Positions 26,443-35,685 of a stretch of 64,000 nucleotides of DNA are shown in pieces. The stretch's first letter is position 1. Every line of letters begins with the position of its first letter. The DNA is taken from positions 3,906,001-3,970,000 of the forward strand of contig NZ_CP073315.1 in assembly GCF_018140925.1 (NCBI RefSeq), written 5' to 3'. The notes under the pieces were generated by a model that saw nothing but the letters and a program-made list of their open reading frames with translations, was not told the origin of the DNA and ran no database searches. A program made the translations under genes and the position numbers. This DNA is from Psychrobacillus sp. INOP01. Lineage in GTDB: Bacteria > Bacillota > Bacilli > Bacillales_A > Planococcaceae.

Positions 26443-27135
26443 ATGTTCATACTACTTTCCGTTGCAATAGCCCCTGCTTTAGCACTGTTAAGTTATTTTT
26501 ACTTGCGTAAAGAAATTTCTGCAGAACCCTCCAGATTATTGTTACATACATTTATATATGGCGCTATATTAACATTTCCGATATTGTTTATTCAACATGT
26601 TTTTCAAGAGGAACAGATTTTTTCTTCTTCATTTATACATCAAGCTATTGTAACGAGTGCACTAGAAGAGTTTTTTAAATGGCTAGTTCTTATTGTAGCT
26701 ATCTATAAGCATGTGGAGTTCGATGATCCCTACGATGGCATTTTATATGGTGCAAGCGTAGCGCTAGGTTTTGCGACTGTTGAAAATATATTGTATTTAT
26801 TGAATTTTGGTATGGAGGAAGCATTTATACGTGCAATTCTTCCTGTTTCCAGTCATGCACTATTTGGTGTTTTGATGGGGTATTATATCGGTAGAGCAAA
26901 ATTCACGACCATAACAAAATCACGTTATGAAATAGTTTATGCATTGATAGCACCACTTACCTTGCACACTATTTATAATAGTATTCTAGGTATTACAGGC
27001 TTGGAGCTTTTATTGATGGTACCATTTATGCTGTTTTTGTGGTTATTTAGTTTGTCCAAAGTAAAGAAAGCCCATGTTTTATCTCGTAGAAAAAGATATA
27101 AGAATCATGAATACTATGTAGAAGAAAAAGTCTAG
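26443..27135 (+). CDS. prsW: Intramembrane protease PrsW
   Basis: A 230-residue polytopic membrane protein of the PrsW family (site-1 protease for anti-sigma factors such as RsiW). The conserved acidic pair E75-E76 in ALEEFFKWLV, GFATVENILYL and SSHALFGVLMGYYIG are the family motifs. Position after ypdA matches ypdC/prsW of B. subtilis. ATG follows GGAAGGAG. A TATAAT lies at 26408-26413 without a good -35. Confidence 0.92.
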   Translation: MFILLSVAIAPALALLSYFYLRKEISAEPSRLLLHTFIYGAILTFPILFIQHVFQEEQIFSSSFIHQAIVTSALEEFFKWLVLIVAIYKHVEFDDPYDGILYGASVALGFATVENILYLLNFGMEEAFIRAILPVSSHALFGVLMGYYIGRAKFTTITKSRYEIVYALIAPLTLHTIYNSILGITGLELLLMVPFMLFLWLFSLSKVKKAHVLSRRKRYKNHEYYVEEKV

Positions 27136-27156
27136 CTAAGTGCTAGACTTTTTTTG
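27128..27156 (+). terminator. Intrinsic terminator overlapping the prsW stop
   Basis: AAGTCTAGC, loop TAAGT, GCTAGACTT, then a T run. The stop codon lies in the ascending arm. Confidence 0.88.
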
Positions 27157-27185
27157 TATATTTTGACACATTTTACTCCATGCTA
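27156..27185 (+). promoter_or_regulatory. Candidate forespore (sigma-G/F) promoter of sleB-ypeB
   Basis: GTATA (27156-27160), an 18-nt spacer and CATGCTA (27179-27185) fit the sigma-G pattern GHATR-N18-CATWHTA with one mismatch. SleB and YpeB are sigma-G products in B. subtilis. The implied leader is very short, about 15 nt. Confidence 0.5.
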
Positions 27186-27206
27186 AGTAAAAAGGAGAGA
27201 TGTCGT

Positions 27207-27995
27207 TTGAAACAAATAAAATACATCCTGATTAGTTTGCTATTTTGTACAATTAGTTTTTCTTTGATCCATGAGCAACCAACTACCCAGGCTTTCTCTG
27301 CTCAAGTATTAGAACGAGGTGCTTATGGAGACGACGTTATCGAACTCCAAGCAAGATTACAGTATATCGGATTTTATAAGAGTGAGATAGATGGTAAATT
27401 TGGTTATAGTACCTACTGGGCATTAAGAAATTTCCAGGAAAAATACGGACTTCCGATCGACGGTCTACTTGGAGAAGCTACCAAAAAAAAATTAGTGGGC
27501 GTTTCTGATTATAACAAAGAATTTGTTCACGAGCAGATAAATAAAGGAAATAGTTTTACGCATTATGGTGGGGTGGATTTAGATAAGCAAGTAAAAAACC
27601 AAAAAGCAGAGAGTACAAATATGCAACTACCCCCACAATATTCGGAAAAAGATTTAAAACTGATCGCTAATGCTGTATATGGTGAAGCACGAGGGGAGCC
27701 TTATGAAGGGCAGGTTGCTGTAGCGGCAGTAATTTTAAACCGGGTCGAACATGCTGACTTTCCAAATACGGTTTCGGAAGTAATTTTTCAGCCTTTAGCC
27801 TTTACAGCAGTTGCGGATGGACAAATATGGCTTGAACCAAATGAACGTGCAAAGGAAGCCGTGTTAGATGCACTTAATGGCTGGGATCCAACTGAAAATG
27901 CCATTTATTATTTCAATCCAGAAACTGCGACTAGTGAATGGATTTGGAGTCGACCACAAATTAAAAAAATTGGACAGCATATTTTCTGTTCATAA
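27207..27995 (+). CDS. sleB: Spore cortex-lytic enzyme SleB
   Basis: A 262-residue secreted germination enzyme: signal peptide (about 1-32), peptidoglycan-binding domain (about 36-97, ERGAYGDDVIELQARLQYIG) and a C-terminal lytic transglycosylase domain (about 150-262) with AVYGEARGEPYEGQVAVAAV. TTG 27207 is chosen because AAGGAGAG lies 9 nt upstream; ATG 27180 would add a charged stretch before the signal peptide and lacks a ribosome site. It pairs with ypeB, 9 bp downstream. Confidence 0.93.
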   Translation: MKQIKYILISLLFCTISFSLIHEQPTTQAFSAQVLERGAYGDDVIELQARLQYIGFYKSEIDGKFGYSTYWALRNFQEKYGLPIDGLLGEATKKKLVGVSDYNKEFVHEQINKGNSFTHYGGVDLDKQVKNQKAESTNMQLPPQYSEKDLKLIANAVYGEARGEPYEGQVAVAAVILNRVEHADFPNTVSEVIFQPLAFTAVADGQIWLEPNERAKEAVLDALNGWDPTENAIYYFNPETATSEWIWSRPQIKKIGQHIFCS

Positions 27996-28004
27996 GGAGA
28001 TAAA

Positions 28005-29288
28005 ATGAAAAAAACTATATGGGTAATCGTGTCTTCCGTTGCAGTAGTCTTCCTTATGTATCATTTCTCTGTTCAGTCTCAAAATAAACGACTAGAAAAT
28101 GCATTAGCAGTACAATACTCCAATCAATTGACCTCGGCATCTGAAAAACTGACTAAGTTAACTGAGTCCGTCGATCAAACAATGTTATTTACGGATAAGG
28201 AAGCTTTAGATCAGCCTTTAGAAGATGTATGGAGAATTTCCTCGGATATAAGAAATTCTATAAGTTCATTGCCAATAAGTAATGAAACATCTACAGTATG
28301 GATGAATTATTTAAACAGACTAGGCAATGGTGCTGCCCAGGTGAAAAATGGGAAGGTGCCAATTGAGGAATGGCAAAAGAACATGGTCAGTGCTAGAGAA
28401 AACTTGCAAGCACTTTCAGATCAGTGGGCATTTACGAACAAAGACGGAGGGAATAAAGATTATATCGTAACTGCTTTTGTTCAAAATAAATTAGATAAAA
28501 GTGGTGAGAAGAATTGGAAATCACTAGGTAATTCTGTAAAGGCATATACAGAAAGTGACTTCCCAATGACTGCAAGTGAAACGGATCAACAAAAGAAAAG
28601 AGATTTACAGCATATTCAGGACACCGAAATTACTTCAGATGAGGCTCAGGAACGGTTTGTTAAATTGTTTCCAGAGTTTAAGGATGCAAAAATTCATATA
28701 ACGGAAAGTTCCCAGGATGCTCCTTATCCATTTTACCATATTAAATTTCATGAAGGCATTCGAATAGGATACGCAGATTTAACCAAAAAGGGTGGACATA
28801 TACTGTCATTTTTAATGGAAAGACCCTTTGACAAGACGACTATAACAGTACAACAGATGAAAGATAAATCTGCTGAATATATGAAAACATTAGGATTTGA
28901 GGACACTGAGATGGTAGAATATCGTGAGAATTCAGTGGCTTGGCATTTATCATTTGCGAGATTAGACGAGAATAATGATGCATTGATTTATGCGGATGGC
29001 ATCCAATTGAAAATCGCGAAAGATAATGGTGAATTGCTCGGTTTAAATGCAATGGAATATATTCAGAAAGAAAAAACTGAGAAGCAAGAAATAGTGCCAT
29101 TAGATAAAACGGAACTATTTTCGAGTAACTTCTTAATTGAGGAAGAGCGCCTAGCATATGTAGAAAACAAGCAACTCCAACAACGTTTGGCCTATCAATT
29201 GTTAGCTAGGAATGATGCTATTGGCACGTACAAAATTTATATAGATACCGAAAACCACGAAATATTACATGCAGATAAACTTCCGTAG
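28005..29288 (+). CDS. ypeB: Spore germination protein YpeB
   Basis: A 427-residue partner needed for SleB localisation and stability in the spore inner membrane. It has an N-terminal membrane anchor (about 4-22) and three weakly similar repeats in the C-terminal half (YpeB/PepSY-like, e.g. about 200-275). ATG 28005 follows AAGGAGATAAA. Position after sleB makes the call secure even though sequence conservation is moderate. Confidence 0.92.
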   Translation: MKKTIWVIVSSVAVVFLMYHFSVQSQNKRLENALAVQYSNQLTSASEKLTKLTESVDQTMLFTDKEALDQPLEDVWRISSDIRNSISSLPISNETSTVWMNYLNRLGNGAAQVKNGKVPIEEWQKNMVSARENLQALSDQWAFTNKDGGNKDYIVTAFVQNKLDKSGEKNWKSLGNSVKAYTESDFPMTASETDQQKKRDLQHIQDTEITSDEAQERFVKLFPEFKDAKIHITESSQDAPYPFYHIKFHEGIRIGYADLTKKGGHILSFLMERPFDKTTITVQQMKDKSAEYMKTLGFEDTEMVEYRENSVAWHLSFARLDENNDALIYADGIQLKIAKDNGELLGLNAMEYIQKEKTEKQEIVPLDKTELFSSNFLIEEERLAYVENKQLQQRLAYQLLARNDAIGTYKIYIDTENHEILHADKLP

Positions 29289-29320
29289 AATTTTTTTCTG
29301 TAGAAAAATAATCACTTCAA

Positions 29321-29347
29321 TGTCATAATAGAAAGTATATTATGACA
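29321..29347. promoter_or_regulatory. Perfect inverted repeat upstream of motI
   Basis: TGTCATAAT (29321-29329) and ATTATGACA (29339-29347) form a perfect 9-bp dyad with a 9-bp gap, ending 16 bp before the motI start. There is no T run, so an operator is more likely than a terminator. CATAAT in the left arm could serve as a -10. Confidence 0.45.
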
Positions 29348-29363
29348 CTAAAGAGGGTTGCTT

Positions 29364-30011
29364 ATGAAAATCAAACTTGGTACACATTTAACGTTAGAGC
29401 CAACCTTTATTGATAAAACAGAAAAATATCGATGTAAAGTGGTCGATCTAGACGATCAATTTATTTATATCGATTATCCAATGGATACAATCTCCAATAG
29501 AACAGTTTTTTTAATGGACGGCATGCAGCTTAGAGCAACTTTTGTGGAAGATTCAAAGGCGGTTTATGCGTTTCAGACAGAGGTATTAGAAAAAAAATCA
29601 AAACAAATACCAATGGTTAAGCTTGCGCTTCCAGCAGAATCCGAATTTTTGCGTATACAACGTAGAGATTTTGTTCGCGTTAATACATCTATAGATATTT
29701 CTGTACAATTCGATGAGGAAAAATATCAATTCGTTACAGATGATATAAGTGCTGGAGGAACGGCGGTTATCTTAAACAAACCAGTAAACTTTAAAGATGG
29801 AGATGAAGTATCATTACTAATTCCCCTGTTGTTTAATAATGGTGATATTAAATATGTTACAACTCTAGCGCAAGTAATTAGGATTTGGGAAAAAGGATCC
29901 CTTACTATTGCTTCTCTGCATTTTACAGATACGGATGACCTAGATAAACAACAAATTGTACGGTTTTGTTTTGAACGTCAACTACTGATTCGAAAGAAAA
30001 CAATGAGTTAA
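29364..30011 (+). CDS. motI: c-di-GMP-binding flagellar brake protein (YcgR/MotI family)
   Basis: A 215-residue protein with a YcgR-type N-terminal domain (about 1-90) and a PilZ domain (about 97-210). The ligand motif is complete: RRDFVRV at 100-106 (R-x-x-x-R) and DISAGG at 127-132 (D-x-S-x-x-G). In B. subtilis MotI (YpfA) stops the flagellar stator when bound to c-di-GMP. ATG 29364 follows AAAGAGGG. The same position between ypeB and cmk supports orthology. Confidence 0.9.
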   Translation: MKIKLGTHLTLEPTFIDKTEKYRCKVVDLDDQFIYIDYPMDTISNRTVFLMDGMQLRATFVEDSKAVYAFQTEVLEKKSKQIPMVKLALPAESEFLRIQRRDFVRVNTSIDISVQFDEEKYQFVTDDISAGGTAVILNKPVNFKDGDEVSLLIPLLFNNGDIKYVTTLAQVIRIWEKGSLTIASLHFTDTDDLDKQQIVRFCFERQLLIRKKTMS

Positions 30012-30023
30012 ATGAAATGAGAA

Positions 30024-30062
30024 AAGAGGCTACACAAAAGTATAACTTTTGTGTAGCCTCTT
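30024..30062. terminator. Long perfect hairpin after motI
   Basis: An 18-bp perfect stem, AAGAGGCTACACAAAAGT and its complement, around the triloop ATA. The next bases AAAGTTT are not a clean T run, so terminator function is probable rather than certain. Confidence 0.65.
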
Positions 30063-30127
30063 AAAGTTTACTGCAGAACTATTTGGTAATTATTAAAAAT
30101 AAGTTTTCATTTAGGGCGCTTGCTTTT

Positions 30128-30156
30128 TTCTCATTATTACGGTTCTATGATAAAAT
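30128..30156 (+). promoter_or_regulatory. Promoter of cmk-plsC
   Basis: TTCTCA (30128-30133), 17 nt, TAAAAT (30151-30156) with an extended TG at 30148-30149. Confidence 0.6.
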
Positions 30157-30184
30157 GTAAAGGAATAGAGTGGAGGCAAATAGA

Positions 30185-30859
30185 TTGAAAAAGCAAATAC
30201 AAATAGCCATAGATGGCCCAGCAGCAGCAGGCAAAAGCACGATTGCTAAAAAGACCGCAGAGTTACTAGGGTATACATATGTAGACACAGGTGCTATGTA
30301 CCGTGCAATCACGTATAAAGCACTACAAGAGAACATAGATTTGCAAGAAGAAGATAAATTAACAAACTTATTAAAAGAGACTTCTATAGAGCTAAAACCT
30401 TCTCCAGCTGGTCAATTGGTATTTCTTGATAATGTGGCTGTCACTGAGGAAATTCGTTCAAAAGAGGTTACAGCTTCTGTTTCAGCGGTTGCTGCACATG
30501 CAACATTACGAGAAGAGATGGTTAAGAGACAGATGGAAATGGGCAAAAATGGGAGTATCGTAATGGATGGTAGAGATATTGGTACCCATGTTTTAAAGGA
30601 CGCTGAGCTGAAGATTTTTATGAGTGCCAGTGTGGAAGAAAGAGCAAATAGAAGGTATTTAGAAAACCAAAATAGAGGAATTGAAACAAACCTTGAAGAA
30701 CTTAAACAAGAGATTGCTCTTAGAGATAAGTTAGATAGTGAAAGAAAAGCTTCACCATTAATACAGGCAGATGATGCAATTTTTATAGATACGACATTTT
30801 TAACGGTTGATGAAGTATCGGAAAAAATTATGCATCTTGCAAAAGAAAGGATGTCTTAA
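30185..30859 (+). CDS. cmk: Cytidylate kinase
   Basis: A 224-residue CMP/dCMP kinase. The P-loop is GPAAAGKST at 11-19; [15 protein letters not shown] and [18 protein letters not shown] are conserved substrate segments, and [10 protein letters not shown] is the lid. TTG 30185 is preferred to GTG 30170 since GGAGG lies 8 nt upstream and [12 protein letters not shown] matches the family. plsC starts one base after its stop. Confidence 0.95.
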   Translation: MKKQIQIAIDGPAAAGKSTIAKKTAELLGYTYVDTGAMYRAITYKALQENIDLQEEDKLTNLLKETSIELKPSPAGQLVFLDNVAVTEEIRSKEVTASVSAVAAHATLREEMVKRQMEMGKNGSIVMDGRDIGTHVLKDAELKIFMSASVEERANRRYLENQNRGIETNLEELKQEIALRDKLDSERKASPLIQADDAIFIDTTFLTVDEVSEKIMHLAKERMS

Positions 30860-30860
30860 A

Positions 30861-31448
30861 TTGAATCTTTACTCCTTTGCAAAGACGGTTGTTTTTTCGG
30901 CGTTAAAACCAATTTATAGATTTGAAGTTATTGGGACGGAAAATTTTCCAAAAGATGGCGGAATTTTGTTATGCTCTAATCATATCAATGCATTGGATCC
31001 ACCAGTGGTTGGGATACTTGCTCCTAGGCCTGTGCATTTTATGGCAAAAGCAGAATTATTTAATGTCCCACTATTGAAAGGGATTTTACCTGGAGTGAAT
31101 GCTTTCCCAGTGAAAAGAGGACTGAGTGACCGTGATGCTCTTCGCACAGCTATTAAGCTTTTAAAAGAGGGAGAAGTGGTCGGATTATTCCCTGAAGGGA
31201 CAAGAAGTAAGGATGGTACGCTAGGAAAAGGATTTAGTGGAGCAGGATTCTTTGCATTACGTGGAGAAGCGAATGTTGTCCCATGCGCTATTATAGGTCC
31301 TTATAAACCTTTTAAAAAGTTAAAAGTAGTGTACGGCGAGCCGATTGATATTAAACCTTACCGTGAAAGAAAGGCTTCAGCAGATGAAGTGACAGATATT
31401 ATAATGGAGAATATTGCTAAATTACTAGAAGAGCATAAATCAAAATAA
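30861..31448 (+). CDS. plsC: 1-acyl-sn-glycerol-3-phosphate acyltransferase PlsC
   Basis: A 195-residue membrane-associated acyltransferase making phosphatidic acid. The catalytic H41-x4-D46 box is NHINALD, and the glycerol-phosphate site is FPEGTRS. TTG 30861 has AAAGGATG upstream and gives the family length. In B. subtilis plsC lies elsewhere, but cmk-plsC-S1 order is common in other Firmicutes. gpsA at 34133 supplies the glycerol-3-phosphate backbone. Confidence 0.93.
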   Translation: MNLYSFAKTVVFSALKPIYRFEVIGTENFPKDGGILLCSNHINALDPPVVGILAPRPVHFMAKAELFNVPLLKGILPGVNAFPVKRGLSDRDALRTAIKLLKEGEVVGLFPEGTRSKDGTLGKGFSGAGFFALRGEANVVPCAIIGPYKPFKKLKVVYGEPIDIKPYRERKASADEVTDIIMENIAKLLEEHKSK

Positions 31449-31450
31449 TT

Positions 31451-31483
31451 AGAATATTATTTTTTATAAAGTGCTTCCTTTTG
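31451..31483. repeat. Dispersed 33-bp AT-rich repeat, copy 1
   Basis: It begins AGAATATTATTTTTTATA and continues AAGTGCTTCCTTTTG; 29 of 33 positions agree with 35209-35240 (three substitutions and one gap). It follows plsC directly. Confidence 0.5.
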
Positions 31484-31509
31484 TAATTCTGTGCCAATTC
31501 GCATAAAAT
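31481..31509 (+). promoter_or_regulatory. Promoter of the S1-like protein gene
   Basis: TTGTAA (31481-31486), 17-nt spacer, TAAAAT (31504-31509). It starts inside the end of the preceding repeat. Confidence 0.65.
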
Positions 31510-31541
31510 AGAATAGAGACGCTGTGAAGGAGGAATATCAT

Positions 31542-32690
31542 ATGTCAGAAGAAATGAACTTAAACGACACGAATGAGTTTAAAGAGGGTGAACTAGTAAA
31601 AGCAACGGTTGCACAAGTAGATGAGAAATCTATAATCGTAACAATTGAAGGTGCACCTTTTGATGGAATAGTTCCAATAAGTGAACTATCTAGCTTGCAT
31701 ATTGAAAAAGCATCCGACTCCGTTTCCATCGGTGACGAATTGGAATTAATGATTACTAAAGTGGAAGAAGCTAACTTTGTCCTTTCTAAAAGAAAAGTGG
31801 ACGCGGAAAAGGCGTGGGATAAGTTAGAAAAGCAATTCCAATCTGGAGAAATAATTGAAACTGAAGTAAAAGAAGTGGTTAAAGGCGGACTAGTAGTAGA
31901 TTTAGGTGTCCGTGGTTTCATCCCTGCGTCATTAATAGAGGATCATTTTGTAGAATCCTTTGAAGACTATAAAGGAAAGGTAATAACCTTTAAAATAGTT
32001 GAACTCGAAAAAGATAAAAATAGACTGATTCTTTCTCACAAAGCAGTCGTAGAAGATGAAAAATCAGTTAGCAAGCACCAAACATTCGAAGCCATTAAAA
32101 GTGGAGACGTATTGACAGGCACAGTACAACGTCTAGCTTCGTTCGGTGCATTTGTCGATATTGGCGGAGTTGATGGACTTGTTCATATTTCACAAATTTC
32201 ATACGAGCACTTAGAAAATGTTGCGGACGTTTTAACTGAAGGTCAAGAAGTTAAAGTAAAAGTTTTATCTATCGATCGTGATGCTGAAAGAATTTCATTA
32301 TCTATTAAGGATACACTTCCTGGACCTTGGGCAGAGATTGAAGAAAAAGCTTCAAAAGGAACAGTACTTACTGGGAAAGTAAAACGCCTTGTTTCATACG
32401 GTGCGTTTGTAGAAGTATTCCCTGGAGTAGAAGGGCTTGTGCATATTTCTCAAATTGCACATAAGCATATTAGTAATCCACAAGAGGTTTTAAAAGAGGG
32501 CGAAGAAGTACAAGTTAAAGTAATAGAAGTTAATAGTGCTGAAAAACGTCTTTCTTTAAGCATCAAAGAATTAGTTGAAAATGAAGATCGATATAATATA
32601 GAAGATTATCAAATGCCTGAAGAATCACGAGGATTTTCTATAAGTGATGTACTGGGTGACAAACTGAAAGGCTTCACAAACAATAATTAA
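31542..32690 (+). CDS. ypfD: Ribosomal protein S1 homologue with four S1 domains
   Basis: A 382-residue RNA-binding protein with four S1 domains at about 15-85, 105-170, 190-258 and 275-345; the last two contain the classic [20 protein letters not shown] type block. It equals B. subtilis YpfD in length and place. Low-G+C Gram-positives have shortened S1 homologues whose ribosomal role is uncertain. ATG 31542 follows GAAGGAGG. Confidence 0.93.
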   Translation: MSEEMNLNDTNEFKEGELVKATVAQVDEKSIIVTIEGAPFDGIVPISELSSLHIEKASDSVSIGDELELMITKVEEANFVLSKRKVDAEKAWDKLEKQFQSGEIIETEVKEVVKGGLVVDLGVRGFIPASLIEDHFVESFEDYKGKVITFKIVELEKDKNRLILSHKAVVEDEKSVSKHQTFEAIKSGDVLTGTVQRLASFGAFVDIGGVDGLVHISQISYEHLENVADVLTEGQEVKVKVLSIDRDAERISLSIKDTLPGPWAEIEEKASKGTVLTGKVKRLVSYGAFVEVFPGVEGLVHISQIAHKHISNPQEVLKEGEEVQVKVIEVNSAEKRLSLSIKELVENEDRYNIEDYQMPEESRGFSISDVLGDKLKGFTNNN

Positions 32691-32708
32691 AACCATACCC
32701 TATCTTGA

Positions 32709-32740
32709 ACAGGTGACTTCAATAAAGTCGCCTGTTTTTG
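32709..32740 (+). terminator. Intrinsic terminator after the S1-like gene
   Basis: ACAGGTGACTT pairs with AAGTCGCCTGT around CAATA, followed by TTTTG. Confidence 0.88.
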
Positions 32741-32747
32741 TCTTTTT

Positions 32748-32762
32748 GTTGTATAATACAAC
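32748..32762. promoter_or_regulatory. Palindrome containing a -10-like hexamer before der
   Basis: GTTGTAT-A-ATACAAC is a perfect 15-bp palindrome, and its TATAAT (32752-32757) could be the der -10. No good -35 is present at the usual distance. Confidence 0.4.
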
Positions 32763-32791
32763 TTAGACGAAGTTGGAAGGATGAAAAAGCA

Positions 32792-34102
32792 ATGACAAAA
32801 CCAGTAGTAGCAATCGTTGGTAGGCCAAATGTCGGCAAATCGACTATATTTAATCGAATCGTAGGAGAGCGCGTATCCATAGTAGAGGATATTCCAGGGA
32901 TTACACGTGATCGTATATATAGTTCTGCCGATTGGTTGACACATGAATTCAATATTATCGACACAGGAGGTATTGAACTAAGCGACGAGCCGTTTTTAGA
33001 ACAAATTAAGCAACAAGCTGAAATAGCGATGGACGAAGCAGATGTTATCATTTTCTTGACGAATGGTCGAGAAGGAATTACAGCTGCAGACGAATATGTT
33101 GCTAAAATTTTATATAAAACAAAAAAACCAATCGTATTAGCTGTAAATAAAATCGATAATCCGGATATGCGTGACTTGCTTTATGATTTTTACGCTTTAG
33201 GATTAGGTGAACCTTTCCCAATCTCAGGCTCACATGGTCTTGGTTTAGGCGATTTGCTAGATGAAGTAGCAAAGAATTTCCCAGACGTAGAGGATATAGA
33301 ATATGGGGAAGAAGTTATTAAGTTTTCTCTAATCGGACGTCCAAATGTAGGGAAGTCTTCTTTGATCAATGCATTTTTAGGTCATGATCGTGTAATCGTA
33401 AGTGATATCGCCGGAACAACAAGAGATGCGATTGATACGGAATACTCGTTTGATGGTCAAGAATACGTAATGATTGATACAGCAGGTATGCGTAAAAAAG
33501 GGAAAGTATATGAAACGACAGAGAAATACAGTGTATTACGTGCTTTAAAGGCGATCGAACGTTCTGACGTTGTTTTAGTTGTTCTGAATGCTGAAGAAGG
33601 TATTCAAGAGCAAGACAAAAAAATTGCAGGCTACGCGCATGAGGCAGGTAAAGCAGTTATTATCGTCATGAACAAATGGGATGCAATTGAAAAAGACGAT
33701 AAAACGATGAATGTGATGACGAAGAAAATTAGAGATCATTTTCAATTTTTGGATTATGCACCGATTGTTTTCGTGTCTGCTAAAACAAAGCAACGTGTTC
33801 ATGCACTTCTACCGGTTATCAATCAAGTAAGTGAAAACCATGCAATGCGTGTTCAGTCTTCTGTATTGAATGAGGTAATTGAAGATTCTGTAGCAAGAAA
33901 TCCAGCTCCAACTGATAAAGGGAAGAGACTGCGTATTTACTATGCAACTCAAGTGGCTATTAAACCACCAACTTTCGTTGTGTTTGTTAATGAGCCAGAG
34001 ATGATGCATTTTTCTTACGAAAGATTTTTAGAAAATCGCATTAGAGAGTCCTTTGACTTTGAAGGTACTCCAATCCGGATTATCACACGGGCAAGAACTT
34101 AA
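32792..34102 (+). CDS. der: Ribosome-assembly GTPase Der (EngA)
   Basis: A 436-residue double GTPase needed for 50S subunit assembly. The first domain has [13 protein letters not shown] and NKID; the second has [17 protein letters not shown] and NKWD; a KH-like C-terminal domain ends the protein. ATG 32792 matches the family start [17 protein letters not shown]; the longer frame from 32738 overlaps promoter sequence. Confidence 0.97.
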   Translation: MTKPVVAIVGRPNVGKSTIFNRIVGERVSIVEDIPGITRDRIYSSADWLTHEFNIIDTGGIELSDEPFLEQIKQQAEIAMDEADVIIFLTNGREGITAADEYVAKILYKTKKPIVLAVNKIDNPDMRDLLYDFYALGLGEPFPISGSHGLGLGDLLDEVAKNFPDVEDIEYGEEVIKFSLIGRPNVGKSSLINAFLGHDRVIVSDIAGTTRDAIDTEYSFDGQEYVMIDTAGMRKKGKVYETTEKYSVLRALKAIERSDVVLVVLNAEEGIQEQDKKIAGYAHEAGKAVIIVMNKWDAIEKDDKTMNVMTKKIRDHFQFLDYAPIVFVSAKTKQRVHALLPVINQVSENHAMRVQSSVLNEVIEDSVARNPAPTDKGKRLRIYYATQVAIKPPTFVVFVNEPEMMHFSYERFLENRIRESFDFEGTPIRIITRART

Positions 34103-34132
34103 TCCTATTAGTTTTAAAGGAGCGAAATAGCG

Positions 34133-35152
34133 ATGGAAAAAGTAACTGTACTGGGTGCAGGAAGCTGGGGAACAGCCTTAGCAATGGTTCTTGCAAACAA
34201 TGATCATGACTGTCTGCTATGGTCACACAGAGATGAACAAGCAACGGAAATAAATACAAAGCATACTAACAAAAAGTATTTGCCAGATACAATATTACCA
34301 GCTAATTTAAGAGCTACTAGTGACTTTCAAAAAGCAATCCAATACGCGAATGTAATTGTGATTGCGGTTCCAACTAAAGCGATTAGAGAAGTCTGCCAAA
34401 ATATGCTACCTTTCTTGGATGAAAAGAAGTTATTTGTGCATGTTTCTAAAGGTATTGAACCTGATTCTTTAAATAGAATATCAGAAATGATTGAGGATGA
34501 ACTATCAAGGGATGTCATGGAAGCAATAGTCGTGTTATCTGGTCCTAGTCATGCAGAAGAGGTTGTATTAAAGCACCCAACAACTATTACAGTTGCAAGT
34601 GAAAATATGATTGCTGCCGAAAAGATTCAAGATTTGTTTATGAACAAATATTTCCGGGTTTATACAAACGATGATGTCATTGGTGTAGAAATTGGAGCAG
34701 CGCTCAAAAATGTAATAGCTTTAGCAGCTGGAATTGTTGATGGGCTAGGATACGGAGATAATGCAAAAGCAGCACTAATCACAAGAGGACTTGCAGAAAT
34801 CTCTCGTCTTGGCATTAGTCTTGGTGCACAGCCTTACACTTTCTCTGGTTTAACGGGTATGGGTGACTTGATCGTAACATGTACAAGTGTGCATTCTAGG
34901 AATTGGCGTGCTGGTAATATGTTAGGTAAGGGAGCTACACTGGAAACAGTATTAGAAGAGATGGGCATGGTCGTAGAAGGTGTTCGAACGACAAAAGCTG
35001 CTTATCAGCTCGCTACTAAACAGCAAGTGGATATGCCGATTACGGAAGCACTGTACTCTGTCTTATTTGAACAGGTTAATCCAAAAGAGGCAGTAGACAT
35101 ACTCATGCACCGAACCAAAAAACACGAATTAGAAGATTATAAAACGTTCTAA
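34133..35152 (+). CDS. gpsA: Glycerol-3-phosphate dehydrogenase [NAD(P)+]
   Basis: A 339-residue enzyme making sn-glycerol-3-phosphate for phospholipids. The dinucleotide motif GAGSWG is at 8-13; the catalytic lysine lies in [31 protein letters not shown] (key residues only: ALKN and NAKAA). ATG 34133 follows AAAGGAGCGA, 30 bp after der. Confidence 0.96.
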   Translation: MEKVTVLGAGSWGTALAMVLANNDHDCLLWSHRDEQATEINTKHTNKKYLPDTILPANLRATSDFQKAIQYANVIVIAVPTKAIREVCQNMLPFLDEKKLFVHVSKGIEPDSLNRISEMIEDELSRDVMEAIVVLSGPSHAEEVVLKHPTTITVASENMIAAEKIQDLFMNKYFRVYTNDDVIGVEIGAALKNVIALAAGIVDGLGYGDNAKAALITRGLAEISRLGISLGAQPYTFSGLTGMGDLIVTCTSVHSRNWRAGNMLGKGATLETVLEEMGMVVEGVRTTKAAYQLATKQQVDMPITEALYSVLFEQVNPKEAVDILMHRTKKHELEDYKTF

Positions 35153-35167
35153 ATTTGTCACAAATGG

Positions 35168-35196
35168 AAAGAGTTGTTGTTAAAAACAACTCTTTT
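35168..35196 (+). terminator. Intrinsic terminator after gpsA
   Basis: AAAGAGTTGTT, loop GTTAAA, AACAACTCTTTT. Confidence 0.88.
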
Positions 35197-35208
35197 AGCT
35201 GTTAATCT

Positions 35209-35240
35209 AGAATACTATTTTTTATAGAATGCTTCTTTTG
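35209..35240. repeat. Dispersed 33-bp AT-rich repeat, copy 2
   Basis: It begins AGAATACTATTTTTTATAGA and ends TTCTTTTG; see copy 1 at 31451-31483. Both copies begin a few bases after the end of a gene or its terminator. Confidence 0.5.
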
Positions 35241-35323
35241 AATGTTTGCTAGGATCTTTTTATTCAAAGACAAGTAATATGGGTATTTTAATGAGAGATG
35301 AAGAAAATAGATTTATTTTTATG

Positions 35324-35394
35324 CTAGTGGAAATAAGAAGAAATAGTAAGTATTTACCCAATAATGAAGGCTAGGTGCGACCGAAATTGTATCT
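35324..35394. repeat. Dispersed ~70-bp repeat, copy 1
   Basis: About two thirds of positions agree with 55287-55356. The best block is AAGAAATAGTAAGT plus flanking CTAGTGG. Read on the minus strand, both copies encode a D-x-IS...TYYFF-x-x-PL pattern (12 of 24 residues identical), suggesting decay from a common, possibly coding, element. Confidence 0.55.
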
Positions 35395-35515
35395 TCGGAC
35401 GCTTCTTTAACGCATAGGAAAGAATTACTTCTCTTCTTTTCAAAAGCTTCTCGAATCTGTTTCTTATAGTTAGAGGTGAGCGACAGACAAATAATTGCCA
35501 CAAGATTAGCGAAAA

Positions 35516-35550
35516 AATGGAGGGTCGTGACGGAGTCACGACCCTCCATT
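35516..35550 (-). terminator. Orphan minus-strand terminator hairpin
   Basis: A 16-bp perfect stem, AATGGAGGGTCGTGAC / GTCACGACCCTCCATT, with triloop GGA on the plus strand. Only the minus strand has the T6 run after the stem. No recognisable minus-strand gene lies upstream of it. The remaining 35241-35630 sequence shows no other supportable feature besides the nearby repeats. Confidence 0.6.
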
Positions 35551-35685
35551 CAAGGTTCTCGGTAATGATGTAGCTTAAGTTTTGCCATTGCCCTCGGGAA
35601 ACGATGCGAGTTAGATTTTTCTTTGGAGGGTGCTTGCGTTTTTTATATGTGTTATACTTTTTTATTGAAGAAAGGTGTGGGAGTT

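Noticed and set aside
31538-31921. 127-codon minus-strand frame within the S1-like gene
   Set aside because: Antisense to a conserved S1 domain with low-complexity Ser/Thr translation.
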